A stretch of 35,587 nt of DNA from Embleya scabrispora DSM 41855 (GTDB taxonomy: Bacteria; Actinomycetota; Actinomycetes; Streptomycetales; Streptomycetaceae), in contig NZ_KB889723.1 in assembly GCF_000372745.1 (NCBI RefSeq), positions 1 through 35,587 on the forward strand, written 5' to 3'. Of this stretch, positions 7,133 through 18,957 are shown in pieces. How positions within the stretch are numbered: position 1 is the first letter of the stretch; each line of letters opens with the position of its first letter. Below the pieces are notes generated by a model. It searched no databases. It was not told the origin of the DNA and saw nothing but the letters and a program-made list of their open reading frames with translations. Position numbers and translations under genes: made by a program.

Positions 7133-7891
7133 TCAGTCCTCGTCGGCGCTTTGCAGTCGGCGGCAGTACCAGAGCCCGAACAGGCCCAGACCCGAACCGG
7201 CCAGCGCACACCACGGCCACCAGCCCCGGTCGTCGTCCGCGAGCGTGTCGCGCATCAACCACGCGACCACGAACAGCGCGAACCAGATCAGGCTGCCGAC
7301 GGCGACGAGCCTGATGATGTTGCCCTCGTGCGGAGGCGGCGCGGGGCGCATGCCGGTGTCCGCGTCGCGGACCTCGGAGGGTCGGCGCTCGTCGGCCTCG
7401 CCCGGCTCCTCGACGACGGCGGCGAATTCGGCGGTCCCGCCCATGAGCGCCGGATCTGTGGCCGGGTCGTAGGCGCTCGCGCCATGGCCCGTCGCGGAAT
7501 GCGCCTCGGACGGGTACTCCTCGGACTCGCCCGGCGCCGGCTGAGCCGTATACCCACCCGACTCGTACTCGGCCGGTTCGTACCGGGTCTGGGCCGGCTC
7601 GTAGTCGGTCGACGGATATTCCGTCTGCGCGTAATCCGCCTGCGCGTATTCCGCCTGCCCGTAGTCCGCCTGCGCGTAATCGGCTTGCGGATACGTCTCC
7701 GCCCCGTACGCCGAGTATTCGCCGCTGCCGTACGCGCTCACGTCGTACTCGCCGCTGCCCTGGGAGCCCGCGTCGTACGCGTCCTCGACGGGACCCGACG
7801 CCGGGTCCGCGGACGCGGCCGGGTGCGGTGCGCCCGTATCGTCCGGATCCGGCGAGGTGCGCCGTCGTTTCCCGCTCCCGTGCCTGCTCAC
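7133..7891 (-). CDS. DUF2530 membrane protein with tyrosine-rich N-terminal repeat
   Basis: The C-terminal about 70 residues match the actinobacterial DUF2530 type: IIRLVAVGSLIWFALFVVAWL as a first membrane helix and WWPWCALAGSGLGLFGLWYCRR as a second, ending in an acidic tail. The N-terminal 180 residues are hydrophilic, acidic and full of tyrosine, with five-residue units such as QADYA, QADYG, QAEYA and QTEYP in tandem, probably disordered and cytoplasmic. No function is known to me. The open frame runs to an ATG at 7987, but the GTG at 7891 has TAGCCT 7 nt before it, so I choose that start (252 residues). The 209 bp between this gene and the upstream-lying ATPase start hold only a weak CTCGG/CCGAG hairpin near 7098-7110. 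Confidence 0.75.
   Translation of the reverse strand: MSRHGSGKRRRTSPDPDDTGAPHPAASADPASGPVEDAYDAGSQGSGEYDVSAYGSGEYSAYGAETYPQADYAQADYGQAEYAQADYAQTEYPSTDYEPAQTRYEPAEYESGGYTAQPAPGESEEYPSEAHSATGHGASAYDPATDPALMGGTAEFAAVVEEPGEADERRPSEVRDADTGMRPAPPPHEGNIIRLVAVGSLIWFALFVVAWLMRDTLADDDRGWWPWCALAGSGLGLFGLWYCRRLQSADED
7616..7687 (-). repeat. 15-bp imperfect tandem repeat inside the DUF2530 gene
   Basis: About five 15-bp units encode Q-A-D/E-Y-x pentapeptides. The units differ mostly at synonymous or conservative positions, indicating an in-frame expansion that keeps the Gln/Ala/acidic/Tyr pattern. Confidence 0.7.
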
Positions 7892-7898
7892 GCAACCT

Positions 7899-7904
7899 AG
7901 GCTA
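7899..7904 (-). promoter_or_regulatory. Leaderless -10 box (TAGCCT)
   Basis: TAGCCT on the minus strand is 7 nt from the GTG at 7891. It is the main reason for preferring that start over the upstream ATG. Confidence 0.45.
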
Positions 7905-8070
7905 CTTGGCCGTCCACGCCGGTCCCGCGCGCGTCCCGACGAACAAGCGGAGGTACCGGTTCCCGTTTTCGGCGTGGCGTCTGGCACCCTTTTGAGGGTC
8001 TCCCGGTACTTCGTCCCATCGTGCCGTGTGCGTGTCTTGACTACCCGTTCCCACGCTTCGAGGATTTCGC

Positions 8071-9525
8071 ATGTCCCCCCAGGCCGCCGCCGCGACCGAC
8101 CCCGAGGTCCGCACCATGCCGAGGAGCGGTCTCGACCGTTTCTTCAAGATCTCCGAGCGCGGTTCGTCGCCGCTGCGCGAGATACGCGGTGGGCTCGCCA
8201 CCTTCTTCGCGATGGCCTACATCATCGTGCTGAACCCCATCATCCTCGGCTCCGCGCACGACAAGTTCGACCACCAGCTCTCCCAGCCGCAGCTGGTCAC
8301 CGCCACCGTTCTGGTCGCCGCGGTGATGACCATCCTGATGGGCCTGGTCGGCAACATGCCGCTCGCGCTGGCCGCCGGGCTGGGGATCAATGCGATGGTC
8401 GCGTTCCAGATCGCGCCGCAGACCACGTGGGACGAGGCGATGGGCCTGGTCGTGCTGGAGGGCATCGGCCTGTTGATCCTGGCCGCCACCGGGCTGCGCG
8501 AGGCGATCATGAACGCCATCCCGCTGGTGCTCAAGCAGGCGATCGGGGTCGGCATCGGCCTGTTCGTGACCCTGGTCGGCCTGGTCAGCGCGGGTGTGGT
8601 GACCAGGGTGCCGGACAAGGTGAACTCCACCGTGCCGGTCGCGCTGGGCAGTGGCGGCACGCTCCAGGGTTGGCCGGCCGTGGTCTTCTGCTTCGGCCTG
8701 GTGCTCACGTTCGTACTGGTGGTTCGCAAGGTGCCGGGCGCGATCCTGATCGGCATGGTCGCCTCGACCGTGCTCGCGGTGATCGTGCACCACACGGCCG
8801 GCCTGGACCGGGCGGCCTGGGGGCTGACCGCGCCCGAGGCGAACGGTGTCGTGGACACTCCCGACTTCGGGTTGATCGGCGACGTGGACCTGTTCGGCGC
8901 GTTCGGCCGGGTCGGCTTCATCACCGCGTCGCTGCTGATCTTCACGCTGCTGCTGTCGAACTTCTTCGACGGCATGGGCACCATCATCGGGGTCAGCCGC
9001 GAGGCCGGATTGCTCGACGAACAGGGCAAGGTGCCGAACCTGGGCCGCATCCTCACCGTCGAGTCGGTCGGCGCGATCGCCGGCGGTGGCGCCTCGGCTT
9101 CCTCCAACACGGTCTTCGTCGAATCCACGGCGGGCGTCGGCGAAGGGGCCCGGACCGGGCTCGCCAACCTGGTCACCGGCGGCCTGTTCGCGCTCGCGCT
9201 GCTGTTCACACCCCTGGCGAAGCTGGTGCCCGCGCAGGCCGCCACGCCCGCGCTGGTCGTGGTCGGCGCGTTGATGATGACGCAGATCAAGCACATCGAG
9301 TGGGACGACATGACGGTCGCCGCGCCGGCCTTCGTGACGATCGTGCTGATGCCGTTCACGTACAGCATCACCACCGGGATCGGCGCGGGCTTCATCCTGT
9401 ACGTGGTGCTGCGCACCGCGGTCGGCAAGGCCCGGGAGATCCCGGTACTGCTGTGGATCGTGTCCGCGCTGTTCGTGGTGCACTTCGCGATCGACCCGAT
9501 CGAGCAGGTGCTGGGCGTCAAGTAG
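8071..9525 (+). CDS. NCS2 family purine permease (AzgA/PbuG-like)
   Basis: Polytopic uptake transporter for purine bases, most likely hypoxanthine, guanine or adenine by proton symport. The 484 residues contain about a dozen hydrophobic helices. Landmarks are LREIRGGLATFFAMAYIIVLNPIIL near the N terminus, GNMPLALAAGLGINAMVAF, the FFDGMGTIIGVSREAGLLDE segment typical of the AzgA branch, and ESVGAIAGGGASASSNTVFVES with the family Ser/Ala-rich loop. GAGGA at 8060-8064 is well placed for the ATG at 8071. No purine riboswitch core is recognisable in the 179-bp leader between this gene and the divergent DUF2530 gene. Substrate choice is inferred from the family. Confidence 0.88.
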   Translation: MSPQAAAATDPEVRTMPRSGLDRFFKISERGSSPLREIRGGLATFFAMAYIIVLNPIILGSAHDKFDHQLSQPQLVTATVLVAAVMTILMGLVGNMPLALAAGLGINAMVAFQIAPQTTWDEAMGLVVLEGIGLLILAATGLREAIMNAIPLVLKQAIGVGIGLFVTLVGLVSAGVVTRVPDKVNSTVPVALGSGGTLQGWPAVVFCFGLVLTFVLVVRKVPGAILIGMVASTVLAVIVHHTAGLDRAAWGLTAPEANGVVDTPDFGLIGDVDLFGAFGRVGFITASLLIFTLLLSNFFDGMGTIIGVSREAGLLDEQGKVPNLGRILTVESVGAIAGGGASASSNTVFVESTAGVGEGARTGLANLVTGGLFALALLFTPLAKLVPAQAATPALVVVGALMMTQIKHIEWDDMTVAAPAFVTIVLMPFTYSITTGIGAGFILYVVLRTAVGKAREIPVLLWIVSALFVVHFAIDPIEQVLGVK

Positions 9526-9616
9526 CGCCGAGTCCGCCCGCCGGCGCGGACCGCCGATGGACACCGGGTCACCGTCAGAGGTGCGGGTCTCCATCGAGCC
9601 CAGGCCCACCGGTGGT

Positions 9617-9634
9617 CCCGGGAATATCCCCGGG
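9617..9634 (+). terminator. GC hairpin after the purine permease gene
   Basis: CCCGGG, a 6-nt AATATC spacer and CCCGGG form a hairpin about 90 bp after the permease stop, preceded by the palindrome CCACCGGTGG near 9606-9615. It probably separates the permease from the MarR gene. Confidence 0.45.
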
Positions 9635-9650
9635 CCGCAAATCATTGGAA

Positions 9651-9679
9651 GTTAGCGAGAGTAAAGAGTTAAGCTAAAC
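9651..9679. promoter_or_regulatory. Inverted repeat, probable MarR autoregulatory operator
   Basis: GTTAGC (9651-9656) and GCTAAAC (9673-9679) are inverted arms in a conspicuously AT-rich patch. The site overlaps the TAAGCT box of the MarR gene just downstream, the position expected for self-repression. The regulator-site link is inference. Confidence 0.55.
9670..9675 (+). promoter_or_regulatory. Leaderless -10 box (TAAGCT)
   Basis: TAAGCT lies 7 nt before the GTG at 9683 and within the inverted repeat. No Shine-Dalgarno is present. Confidence 0.5.
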
Positions 9680-9682
9680 AAC

Positions 9683-10114
9683 GTGTCCCCGTCCGAACCC
9701 GACCGTGCCACGGTGGCTGCCCTCCGTGCCTCGGTGCTGAAGCTCTCCCGCCGCCTGCGCAATCAGCGGGCCGACGAGACGCTGAGCCCCACCCAGCTCT
9801 CGGTGCTGACCGTGCTCGTCGTGCGCGGCGCCATGACTCCGGGCGAACTCGCCCGGCAGGAAAAGGTGCAGCCGCCGTCGATGACGCGCGTGATCGCCGG
9901 CCTGGAGGAGCGCGGCCTGGTGCGGCGCGAGCCGCACGCCGACGACCGCAGGCAGGTCGTGGTCTCCGCGACCGAGCCCGCCGCCGCCGTGGTGGAGGAG
10001 AACCGCAGGCTGGGCAACGCCTGGCTGGCGGAACACCTGTCCCGGCTCACGCCCGAGGAGAACGAGGCGTTGCGTGCGGCCCTGCCGGTGCTGGAGAAGC
10101 TGGCGCAGGCGTAG
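9683..10114 (+). CDS. MarR family transcriptional regulator
   Basis: Winged-helix dimeric repressor of 143 residues, normal for the family. An N-terminal dimerisation helix (VAALRASVLKLSRRLRNQ) is followed by LSPTQLSVLTVLVVRGAMTPGELARQEKVQPPSMTRVIAGLEERGLVRR, the helix-turn-helix with its recognition helix, then the wing HADDRRQVVVSAT and a C-terminal dimerisation helix. The gene starts with GTG preceded by a leaderless-type box inside an inverted repeat. The MFS exporter gene begins 87 bp downstream in the same direction, a common regulator/efflux pairing. The inducing ligand is unknown. Confidence 0.92.
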   Translation: MSPSEPDRATVAALRASVLKLSRRLRNQRADETLSPTQLSVLTVLVVRGAMTPGELARQEKVQPPSMTRVIAGLEERGLVRREPHADDRRQVVVSATEPAAAVVEENRRLGNAWLAEHLSRLTPEENEALRAALPVLEKLAQA

Positions 10115-10154
10115 CAGTCGGGCGCGCGCCCCGCGTCGCGGTTCGGTTCAGGGA

Positions 10155-10168
10155 CGGATGTTCATCCG
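10155..10168. promoter_or_regulatory. Inverted repeat before the MFS gene
   Basis: CGGATG-TT-CATCCG forms 6-bp arms in the 87-bp gap between marR-like and MFS genes. It may be an operator or an mRNA hairpin; it does not resemble the arms upstream of the MarR gene. Confidence 0.35.
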
Positions 10169-10201
10169 GCCTCGGCCGACCGTACGACGAAAGGGGAGCC
10201 C

Positions 10202-11506
10202 GTGGCGGCGACAGCCGGCACCTTCTCATCACTACGAAACCGCAACTTTCGGCTGTTTGCCGCCGGGCAGACGGTGTCCAACACGGGCACCTGGATGCAA
10301 CGCATCGCACAGGACTGGCTCGTACTCAAGCTCACCGGCAGCGCGACCGCGCTCGGAGTGACCACCGGTCTGCAGTTTCTGCCCATGCTGTTGTTCGGCC
10401 TGTGGGGCGGCGTGATCGCCGACCGCTACCGCAAGCGCCTGCTGTTGATCGGTACGCAGACCGTGATGGGTCTGCTCGCCGCCGTGATGGCGGTTCTGGT
10501 GTTGAGCGATGCCGTCCAGGTGTGGCACGTGTGGCTGCTCGCGTTCGGCCTCGGCATGGCCACCGCGGTGGACAACCCCGCGCGGCAGGCGTTCGTGATC
10601 GAGATGGTCGGCCGCAAGGACCTGGCCAACGCGGTCAGCCTGAACTCGGCCAACTTCCAGCTCGCCCGGATCGTCGGCCCCGCGGTCGGCGGCCTGCTGA
10701 TCACCGCGATCGGCACCGGCTGGGTGTTCGCGGTCAACGCGGTGTCCTACATCGCGGTGCTGCTCGGCCTGTTGGCCATGCGCGAGTCCGAACTGCGCAC
10801 GATGCCGGTGGTGCCACGCGAGAAGGGCCAACTGCGCGAGGGACTGCGCTATGTGCGCGGCCGTCCCGACCTGCTCGTGGCGATCGCCCTGGTCGGCTTC
10901 ATCGGCACCTTCGGCTACAACTTCGCGGTCACCCTCGCGACCTTCTCCAACGACGTCTTCCACGCCGGACCAGGCTCGTTCGGGCTGCTCAACACGGTGT
11001 TCGCGGTCGGCTCGCTCGCGGGTGCCCTGTTCGCGGCCAAGCGCGGCCGGACCCGGCTGCGGGTGCTGGTCGGCGCCGCGATCGCGTTCGGGCTGCTGGA
11101 GACGATCGCCGCGCTGATGCCCGGTTACTGGAGCTTCGCGCTGCTGCTCGTGCCGATCGGGATCGCCGGGTTGACCTTCAACACGGCGGCGAACTCGACC
11201 GTGCAGCTCGGCAGCGACCCGGCGATGCGCGGTCGGGTGATGGGCATCTACATGCTCGTGTTCATGGGCGGCACCCCGCTCGGCGGCCCGCTGACGGGGT
11301 GGCTCGCGGAGAGCTTCGGACCGCGTACCGGGTTGCTCGTGGGTGGCCTGATCTCGTTGGCCGCGGCGCTCGTGGTCGGCGCGCTGCTCGCCCGGCACGC
11401 CGGAATCCGGCTGCGGCCGGGCACGGTCGTGCGCGCGATGCGGCCGGCGGCGCCCGCCGTCTCGGCGACACGGTCCGAATTCGGTAATCCTGTGGTCAAG
11501 ATCTGA
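10202..11506 (+). CDS. MFS transporter, probable drug exporter
   Basis: Major facilitator protein of 434 residues with about 12 predicted helices, resembling the DHA3/enterobactin-exporter type group. The N-terminal FSSLRNRNFRLFAAGQTVSNTGTWMQRIAQDWLVL is characteristic. The loop between helices 2 and 3 reads GGVIADRYRKRLLL, the family's GxxxDRxxRR-type motif, and DNPARQAFVIEMV in the first half is also typical of this group. AGGGGAG at 10192-10198 is well placed for the GTG at 10202. It follows a MarR regulator gene, which suggests inducible efflux of a toxic compound. The substrate is unknown. The stop codon overlaps a tight palindrome at 11503-11517. Confidence 0.88.
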   Translation: MAATAGTFSSLRNRNFRLFAAGQTVSNTGTWMQRIAQDWLVLKLTGSATALGVTTGLQFLPMLLFGLWGGVIADRYRKRLLLIGTQTVMGLLAAVMAVLVLSDAVQVWHVWLLAFGLGMATAVDNPARQAFVIEMVGRKDLANAVSLNSANFQLARIVGPAVGGLLITAIGTGWVFAVNAVSYIAVLLGLLAMRESELRTMPVVPREKGQLREGLRYVRGRPDLLVAIALVGFIGTFGYNFAVTLATFSNDVFHAGPGSFGLLNTVFAVGSLAGALFAAKRGRTRLRVLVGAAIAFGLLETIAALMPGYWSFALLLVPIGIAGLTFNTAANSTVQLGSDPAMRGRVMGIYMLVFMGGTPLGGPLTGWLAESFGPRTGLLVGGLISLAAALVVGALLARHAGIRLRPGTVVRAMRPAAPAVSATRSEFGNPVVKI

Positions 11507-11528
11507 CACAGTGTCAGCACAGATGTGC
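11503..11528. promoter_or_regulatory. Two adjacent palindromes in the MFS / DinB gap
   Basis: CTGACAC-A-GTGTCAG (11503-11517) overlaps the MFS stop codon and is followed immediately by GCACA-GA-TGTGC (11517-11528). TTGACG at 11542-11547 may be a -35 element. The arrangement looks like a double operator for the downstream gene, though the first palindrome could also act as a short hairpin. Confidence 0.45.
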
Positions 11529-11614
11529 GGCACACCTTTTCTTGACGTGGGATTCACGCCCAGGGGTGACGCAGGCCATCGACACGTCACCCGAAACGCT
11601 GGAATCCTTGACGA

Positions 11615-12394
11615 ATGGACTACGTGCGGTTCCAGCACCTGTTCCAGGCGGAGGGTCTCCGCTTGGGCCAGGCGGCCGTCACGGACATGGACGCGCCGGT
11701 ACCGTCCTGTCCCGGTTGGACGGTCGCCGACGTCGTACGACATTCCGTGCTCATGTACACCGGCGCTGCCGGGCAATTGCGCCCGGAGCACCGCCCGGCC
11801 GGGGGCGACGCGCTCCCGGTCGCGGCCGGCGCGACCAAGGGGGATCTGCTCGACACCTACACCCGGGCGCACACGGCGCTCGTGACCGAGATGGCCCGGC
11901 GGGACCCGCTCGACCCGATCGAGGGCGGGGACCTCGACCCCGGCGTCGCGGAGGGCGTGGACGGCGACGGGCCCGATCCGGGCACCGCCGGCTTCCTCTT
12001 CCGCCGGATGGCGCGCGAGGCCGCGGTGCACCGCGCCGACATCGAGATGGCCGTCGGCACCCCGGGCCCGCTGGACGCCCAGCAGGCCCTGGACGGCATC
12101 GACGAGGTGCTGGGCGTACTGCTCCCGGCGCACTACGACGGCAGCGCGCGCGACGGCGCGAGCGGGCGCACGATCGGCGTGCACAGCAACCGGCACCACT
12201 GGCGGCTGACCATGCAGCGCTCCGGCGTGACCATGTCCCGGGACCGGGGGTTCGCGGACGCGGCCGTCAGCGGCGAGCCCGCCGAACTGTTGCTCTACCT
12301 GTGGGGCCGACGCCCCGGCACGGTCGTCTCGCAAACCGGCGACCGCACGGTGCTCGCCGCCTTCCGCCGCCGCCTGGCGGCCTCGATGGTGTGA
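11615..12394 (+). CDS. Maleylpyruvate isomerase-type, mycothiol-dependent DinB-fold protein
   Basis: 259 residues of the actinobacterial maleylpyruvate isomerase family (DinB-like four-helix bundle at the N terminus, SCP2-like C-terminal domain). The N terminus has the expected AAVTDMDAPVPSCPGWTVADVVRHSVLMYTG segment with a probable metal-binding His (VVRH). A second conserved cluster is MAREAAVHRADIEMAVG with another His. Members of this family use mycothiol as a thiol cofactor, but most are uncharacterised and true maleylpyruvate isomerase activity should not be assumed. The ATG at 11615 is the first in frame, and its ribosome-binding site is weak. Two palindromes lie upstream. Confidence 0.82.
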   Translation: MDYVRFQHLFQAEGLRLGQAAVTDMDAPVPSCPGWTVADVVRHSVLMYTGAAGQLRPEHRPAGGDALPVAAGATKGDLLDTYTRAHTALVTEMARRDPLDPIEGGDLDPGVAEGVDGDGPDPGTAGFLFRRMAREAAVHRADIEMAVGTPGPLDAQQALDGIDEVLGVLLPAHYDGSARDGASGRTIGVHSNRHHWRLTMQRSGVTMSRDRGFADAAVSGEPAELLLYLWGRRPGTVVSQTGDRTVLAAFRRRLAASMV

Positions 12395-12444
12395 CCCGCG
12401 AGCGCGGGCGCCCGGCCGGAATTCGACCGCGCGCCCGCGCCGCG

Positions 12445-12450
12445 TAGGCT
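12445..12450 (+). promoter_or_regulatory. Leaderless -10 box (TAGGCT)
   Basis: TAGGCT lies 7 nt before the GTG of the 28-codon ORF at 12458, which supports that small gene being expressed. Confidence 0.45.
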
Positions 12451-12457
12451 CTGGGGC

Positions 12458-12544
12458 GTGAATCCCCGCACCAGAACCCGCGTCGTCACGGCCACCCTGG
12501 CCCTCCTGCTCATCGCCGTGATCATCGGCGCCTTGATGCGTTAG
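12458..12544 (+). CDS. 28-residue single-helix membrane peptide
   Basis: A GTG-initiated ORF encodes a basic N terminus (VNPRTRTR) followed by one strongly hydrophobic helix (ATLALLLIAVIIGALM) and a terminal Arg. That is a complete small membrane protein with positive-inside topology. A TAGGCT box sits 7 nt upstream. It has no recognised domain. It is too short to be certain, but the hydrophobic pattern and promoter position are unlikely to be chance together. It lies 63 bp after the DinB-fold gene and could be co-transcribed with it. Confidence 0.5.
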   Translation: MNPRTRTRVVTATLALLLIAVIIGALMR

Positions 12545-12638
12545 AGCCGAAACCGGCACCCGGCACCCGGCCCGACCTCGGGGCCGGCGCGCGAGCCCGG
12601 CGGAGCGTGGGCCGGCGCGCGGACGCCGCGATGCCGGG

Positions 12639-13385
12639 TCAGTGCGGATTGCCCGCCGAGCGGGCCGCGACGACCCGGTCCGCGGCGATCCGCACCAACG
12701 CGGCGTTGCCCGGGACCCGGCGGCCGTCCGGGTCCAGCAGGGTGTCCTCCAGGCCGATCCGGGTGTCCAGACCGGCCGCGATCGCCGCGTCCAGGACCGG
12801 CCACGCGGACTCGTCGGCGCCGTGCAACAGGCGCGGCACCGCGATGTCGTGCCGGTCGAGCACGGCCAGGATGCGTCCCGCCTCGTCCAAGGCGTCCCCC
12901 GGGTCGGCGAGTTCGACCTCGATCAGGATCCGGGTGCACACCGCGGCCAGGTCCCGCTCGACCAGCAGTTCCGCGTCGGCCTCGGTCCACACTCCCGCCT
13001 CGACCCCCACCCCCAGGTGCGCGAGCGCGTACGCGAGGTCGACCGAGCCCTCCTCGGACAGGTTGACCGACGCCAGGTCGGGCAAGACCGTCCAGGCGCG
13101 CACCGCGGCCAGCCGGGCGGCGGCGTCCGCCTCGATCCAGGCGCCCGTGCTCACCCCGATCGGCACGCCCGGCGCCGCACCGCGAATCGCCCGGACCACC
13201 GGCGTGATCACCTCCGGCGCCAAACTCTCCCGGCCGCCGCGACCGCGCGGGTGCACGTGCACGATGGACGCGCCCGCGGCCGCCGCGGCTCGGCTGTCCG
13301 CGGCGATCTGCGCCGGTGTCAGCGGGAGCGCCGGGTGCTCCTCGGGGCGCCGCGTGCCGTTCAGACATGCCTTGATCAGTGTCAT
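12639..13385 (-). CDS. BKACE family beta-keto acid cleavage enzyme (DUF849)
   Basis: TIM-barrel zinc enzyme family that cleaves beta-keto acids with acetyl-CoA, the prototype being 3-keto-5-aminohexanoate cleavage enzyme of lysine fermentation. The N terminus MTLIKACLNGTR is typical. The zinc-binding HVH lies at residues 43-45 (VHVHPRG), and the conserved acidic residue in RIGLEDT is near 213. At 248 residues it is somewhat shorter than the usual 270-300, with losses in the middle. The frame extends to 13499, but the ATG at 13385 has GGAG six bases upstream and fits the family start. The substrate is unknown and no pathway neighbours help. It is divergent from the beta-propeller-like gene. 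Confidence 0.82.
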   Translation of the reverse strand: MTLIKACLNGTRRPEEHPALPLTPAQIAADSRAAAAAGASIVHVHPRGRGGRESLAPEVITPVVRAIRGAAPGVPIGVSTGAWIEADAAARLAAVRAWTVLPDLASVNLSEEGSVDLAYALAHLGVGVEAGVWTEADAELLVERDLAAVCTRILIEVELADPGDALDEAGRILAVLDRHDIAVPRLLHGADESAWPVLDAAIAAGLDTRIGLEDTLLDPDGRRVPGNAALVRIAADRVVAARSAGNPH

Positions 13386-13540
13386 GGAAGACTCCGAATG
13401 CCGACGCCCACGAACTCCCATCCCATCCCCGATGCATGGCAAACCGCAATGCATTCGGCCCACCTGTCGCAAAGTGGTCCCCGACTCGACGGCGATCAAG
13501 GTCGGGCCGGCAGGCTGGACCCCATGACAGGACGGGACGG

Positions 13541-14596
13541 GTGAAGCGGGTGGGACGGGGTCGGATGCGCGGCTTCGGCGCCCTGACGGCGGCCGTGGCC
13601 CTGGTGGTTGCGGTACCGGCGTCGGCGGTGGCCGATGCGGACGTGTTGTTCACCATCAAGGACGAGCGGATCACCGAGTCCAGCGGCCTGGTCGCCAGTG
13701 CGCTGCACCCGGACGTCTACTGGACGCACAACGACAGCTCGGACGCGCCCAAGGTCTACGCGATCGGCAAGGACGGCACCACCAAGGCGACCATCACGCT
13801 GGCCGGTGTGGACGCGCGGGACTGGGAAGCGATCACGATCGGCAAGGACGACTCGGGCAAACCGGCGGTCTTCGTCGGCGACATCGGCGACAACCTGCAC
13901 GGCAAGTGGCCCGAGGTGTGGATCTACCGCTTCGCCGAGCCCGCGACGCTCGCCGACGCGACGGTCAAGGCGACCAAGTTCCGGGTGAAGTACGACAACG
14001 GCCCGCGTGACGCCGAGGCGCTGCTGATGGATCCGCGCACGAACAAGCTGTACATCGCGAGCAAGGAGGCCGAGGGCGGCCTGTACGAGCAGCCCGAGCA
14101 GCTCTCCCCGACCGGAATCAACACGTTCAAGCGGATCGCCGCCGGCGGCTCGACGGTGACCGACGGCGCGTTCGCGCCCGACGGCTCGCGGTTCGTACTG
14201 CGCGGCTACTTCTCCGCCACCGTGTTCGCCGCGCCCGGCAAGGAGTTGGCCGGGGTCGACGTGCCGATCCAGCGCCAGGGCGAGTCGGTCGCGTGGAGTC
14301 GCGACGGCAAGGAGTTGCTGTTCGGCAGCGAGGGCAAGGGCAGCCAGGTCCGCCGGGTCGAGCTCAAGGGCGACAACCGCCCGGACCTGGTGCGCAACGC
14401 ACCCGGCGGCGGCAAGTCCGAATCCGGGTCGGACGGCGGCGGTGCCGCGGGCTCGACCACGTCCGCCGGCGACGAGAGCGACGGCGAGTCGGTCACGGAC
14501 CGGGCGAAGACCTACGGCCCGGGGCTGCTGGCCGTGGTCGGCCTGGTGGTGCTCTTCTTCGCGTACCGCCGGCTGGGCGGCCGGAACAGGAGCTGA
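13541..14596 (+). CDS. Exported beta-propeller-like protein with C-terminal membrane anchor
   Basis: 351 residues. A basic start (VKRVGRGRMRG) and hydrophobic stretch (FGALTAAVALVVAVPASAVA) form a signal peptide with an Ala-x-Ala type cleavage site. The mature part has repeated short beta motifs such as ESSGLVASALHPDVYWTHNDS, VFVGDIGDNLHGKWPEVWIYRF and DGAFAPDGSRFVLRGY that resemble propeller blades, although I recognise no named family. A Gly/Ser-rich linker near 290-315 precedes one helix (PGLLAVVGLVVLFFAYRRL) with a basic tail, so the protein should be anchored on the outer face. The GTG at 13541 is preceded by GGACGG; an in-frame ATG lies at 13565. Function unknown. Confidence 0.75.
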   Translation: MKRVGRGRMRGFGALTAAVALVVAVPASAVADADVLFTIKDERITESSGLVASALHPDVYWTHNDSSDAPKVYAIGKDGTTKATITLAGVDARDWEAITIGKDDSGKPAVFVGDIGDNLHGKWPEVWIYRFAEPATLADATVKATKFRVKYDNGPRDAEALLMDPRTNKLYIASKEAEGGLYEQPEQLSPTGINTFKRIAAGGSTVTDGAFAPDGSRFVLRGYFSATVFAAPGKELAGVDVPIQRQGESVAWSRDGKELLFGSEGKGSQVRRVELKGDNRPDLVRNAPGGGKSESGSDGGGAAGSTTSAGDESDGESVTDRAKTYGPGLLAVVGLVVLFFAYRRLGGRNRS

Positions 14597-14640
14597 TCGA
14601 CAACGGAGGGACCGTCGACGACCCCGGCGCCAAAGGCCGA

Positions 14641-14681
14641 GGGCCGCCACCCGGGACCGGGTCGGTCCGGGGCGGCGGCCC
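14641..14681. terminator. Bidirectional terminator hairpin
   Basis: GGGCCGCC (14641-14648) and GGCGGCCC (14674-14681) pair perfectly, and the loop contains further CCCGG/CCGGG complementarity. It sits between the convergent propeller-like gene and serC. Confidence 0.7.
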
Positions 14682-14705
14682 ATCGGGTGCCGCGAACGCG
14701 ATCAG

Positions 14706-18899
<4,194 letters not shown>

Positions 18900-18957
18900 G
18901 ACCGTCGTACTCCGAGCGCGCGATCGGGGATCCGTGGAAGACGGACCTTGCCGGCGA

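Noticed and set aside
7892-8070. Purine riboswitch ahead of the NCS2 permease gene
   Set aside because: No conserved three-way-junction core or AT-rich P1 stem could be recognised; a normal Shine-Dalgarno explains translation.
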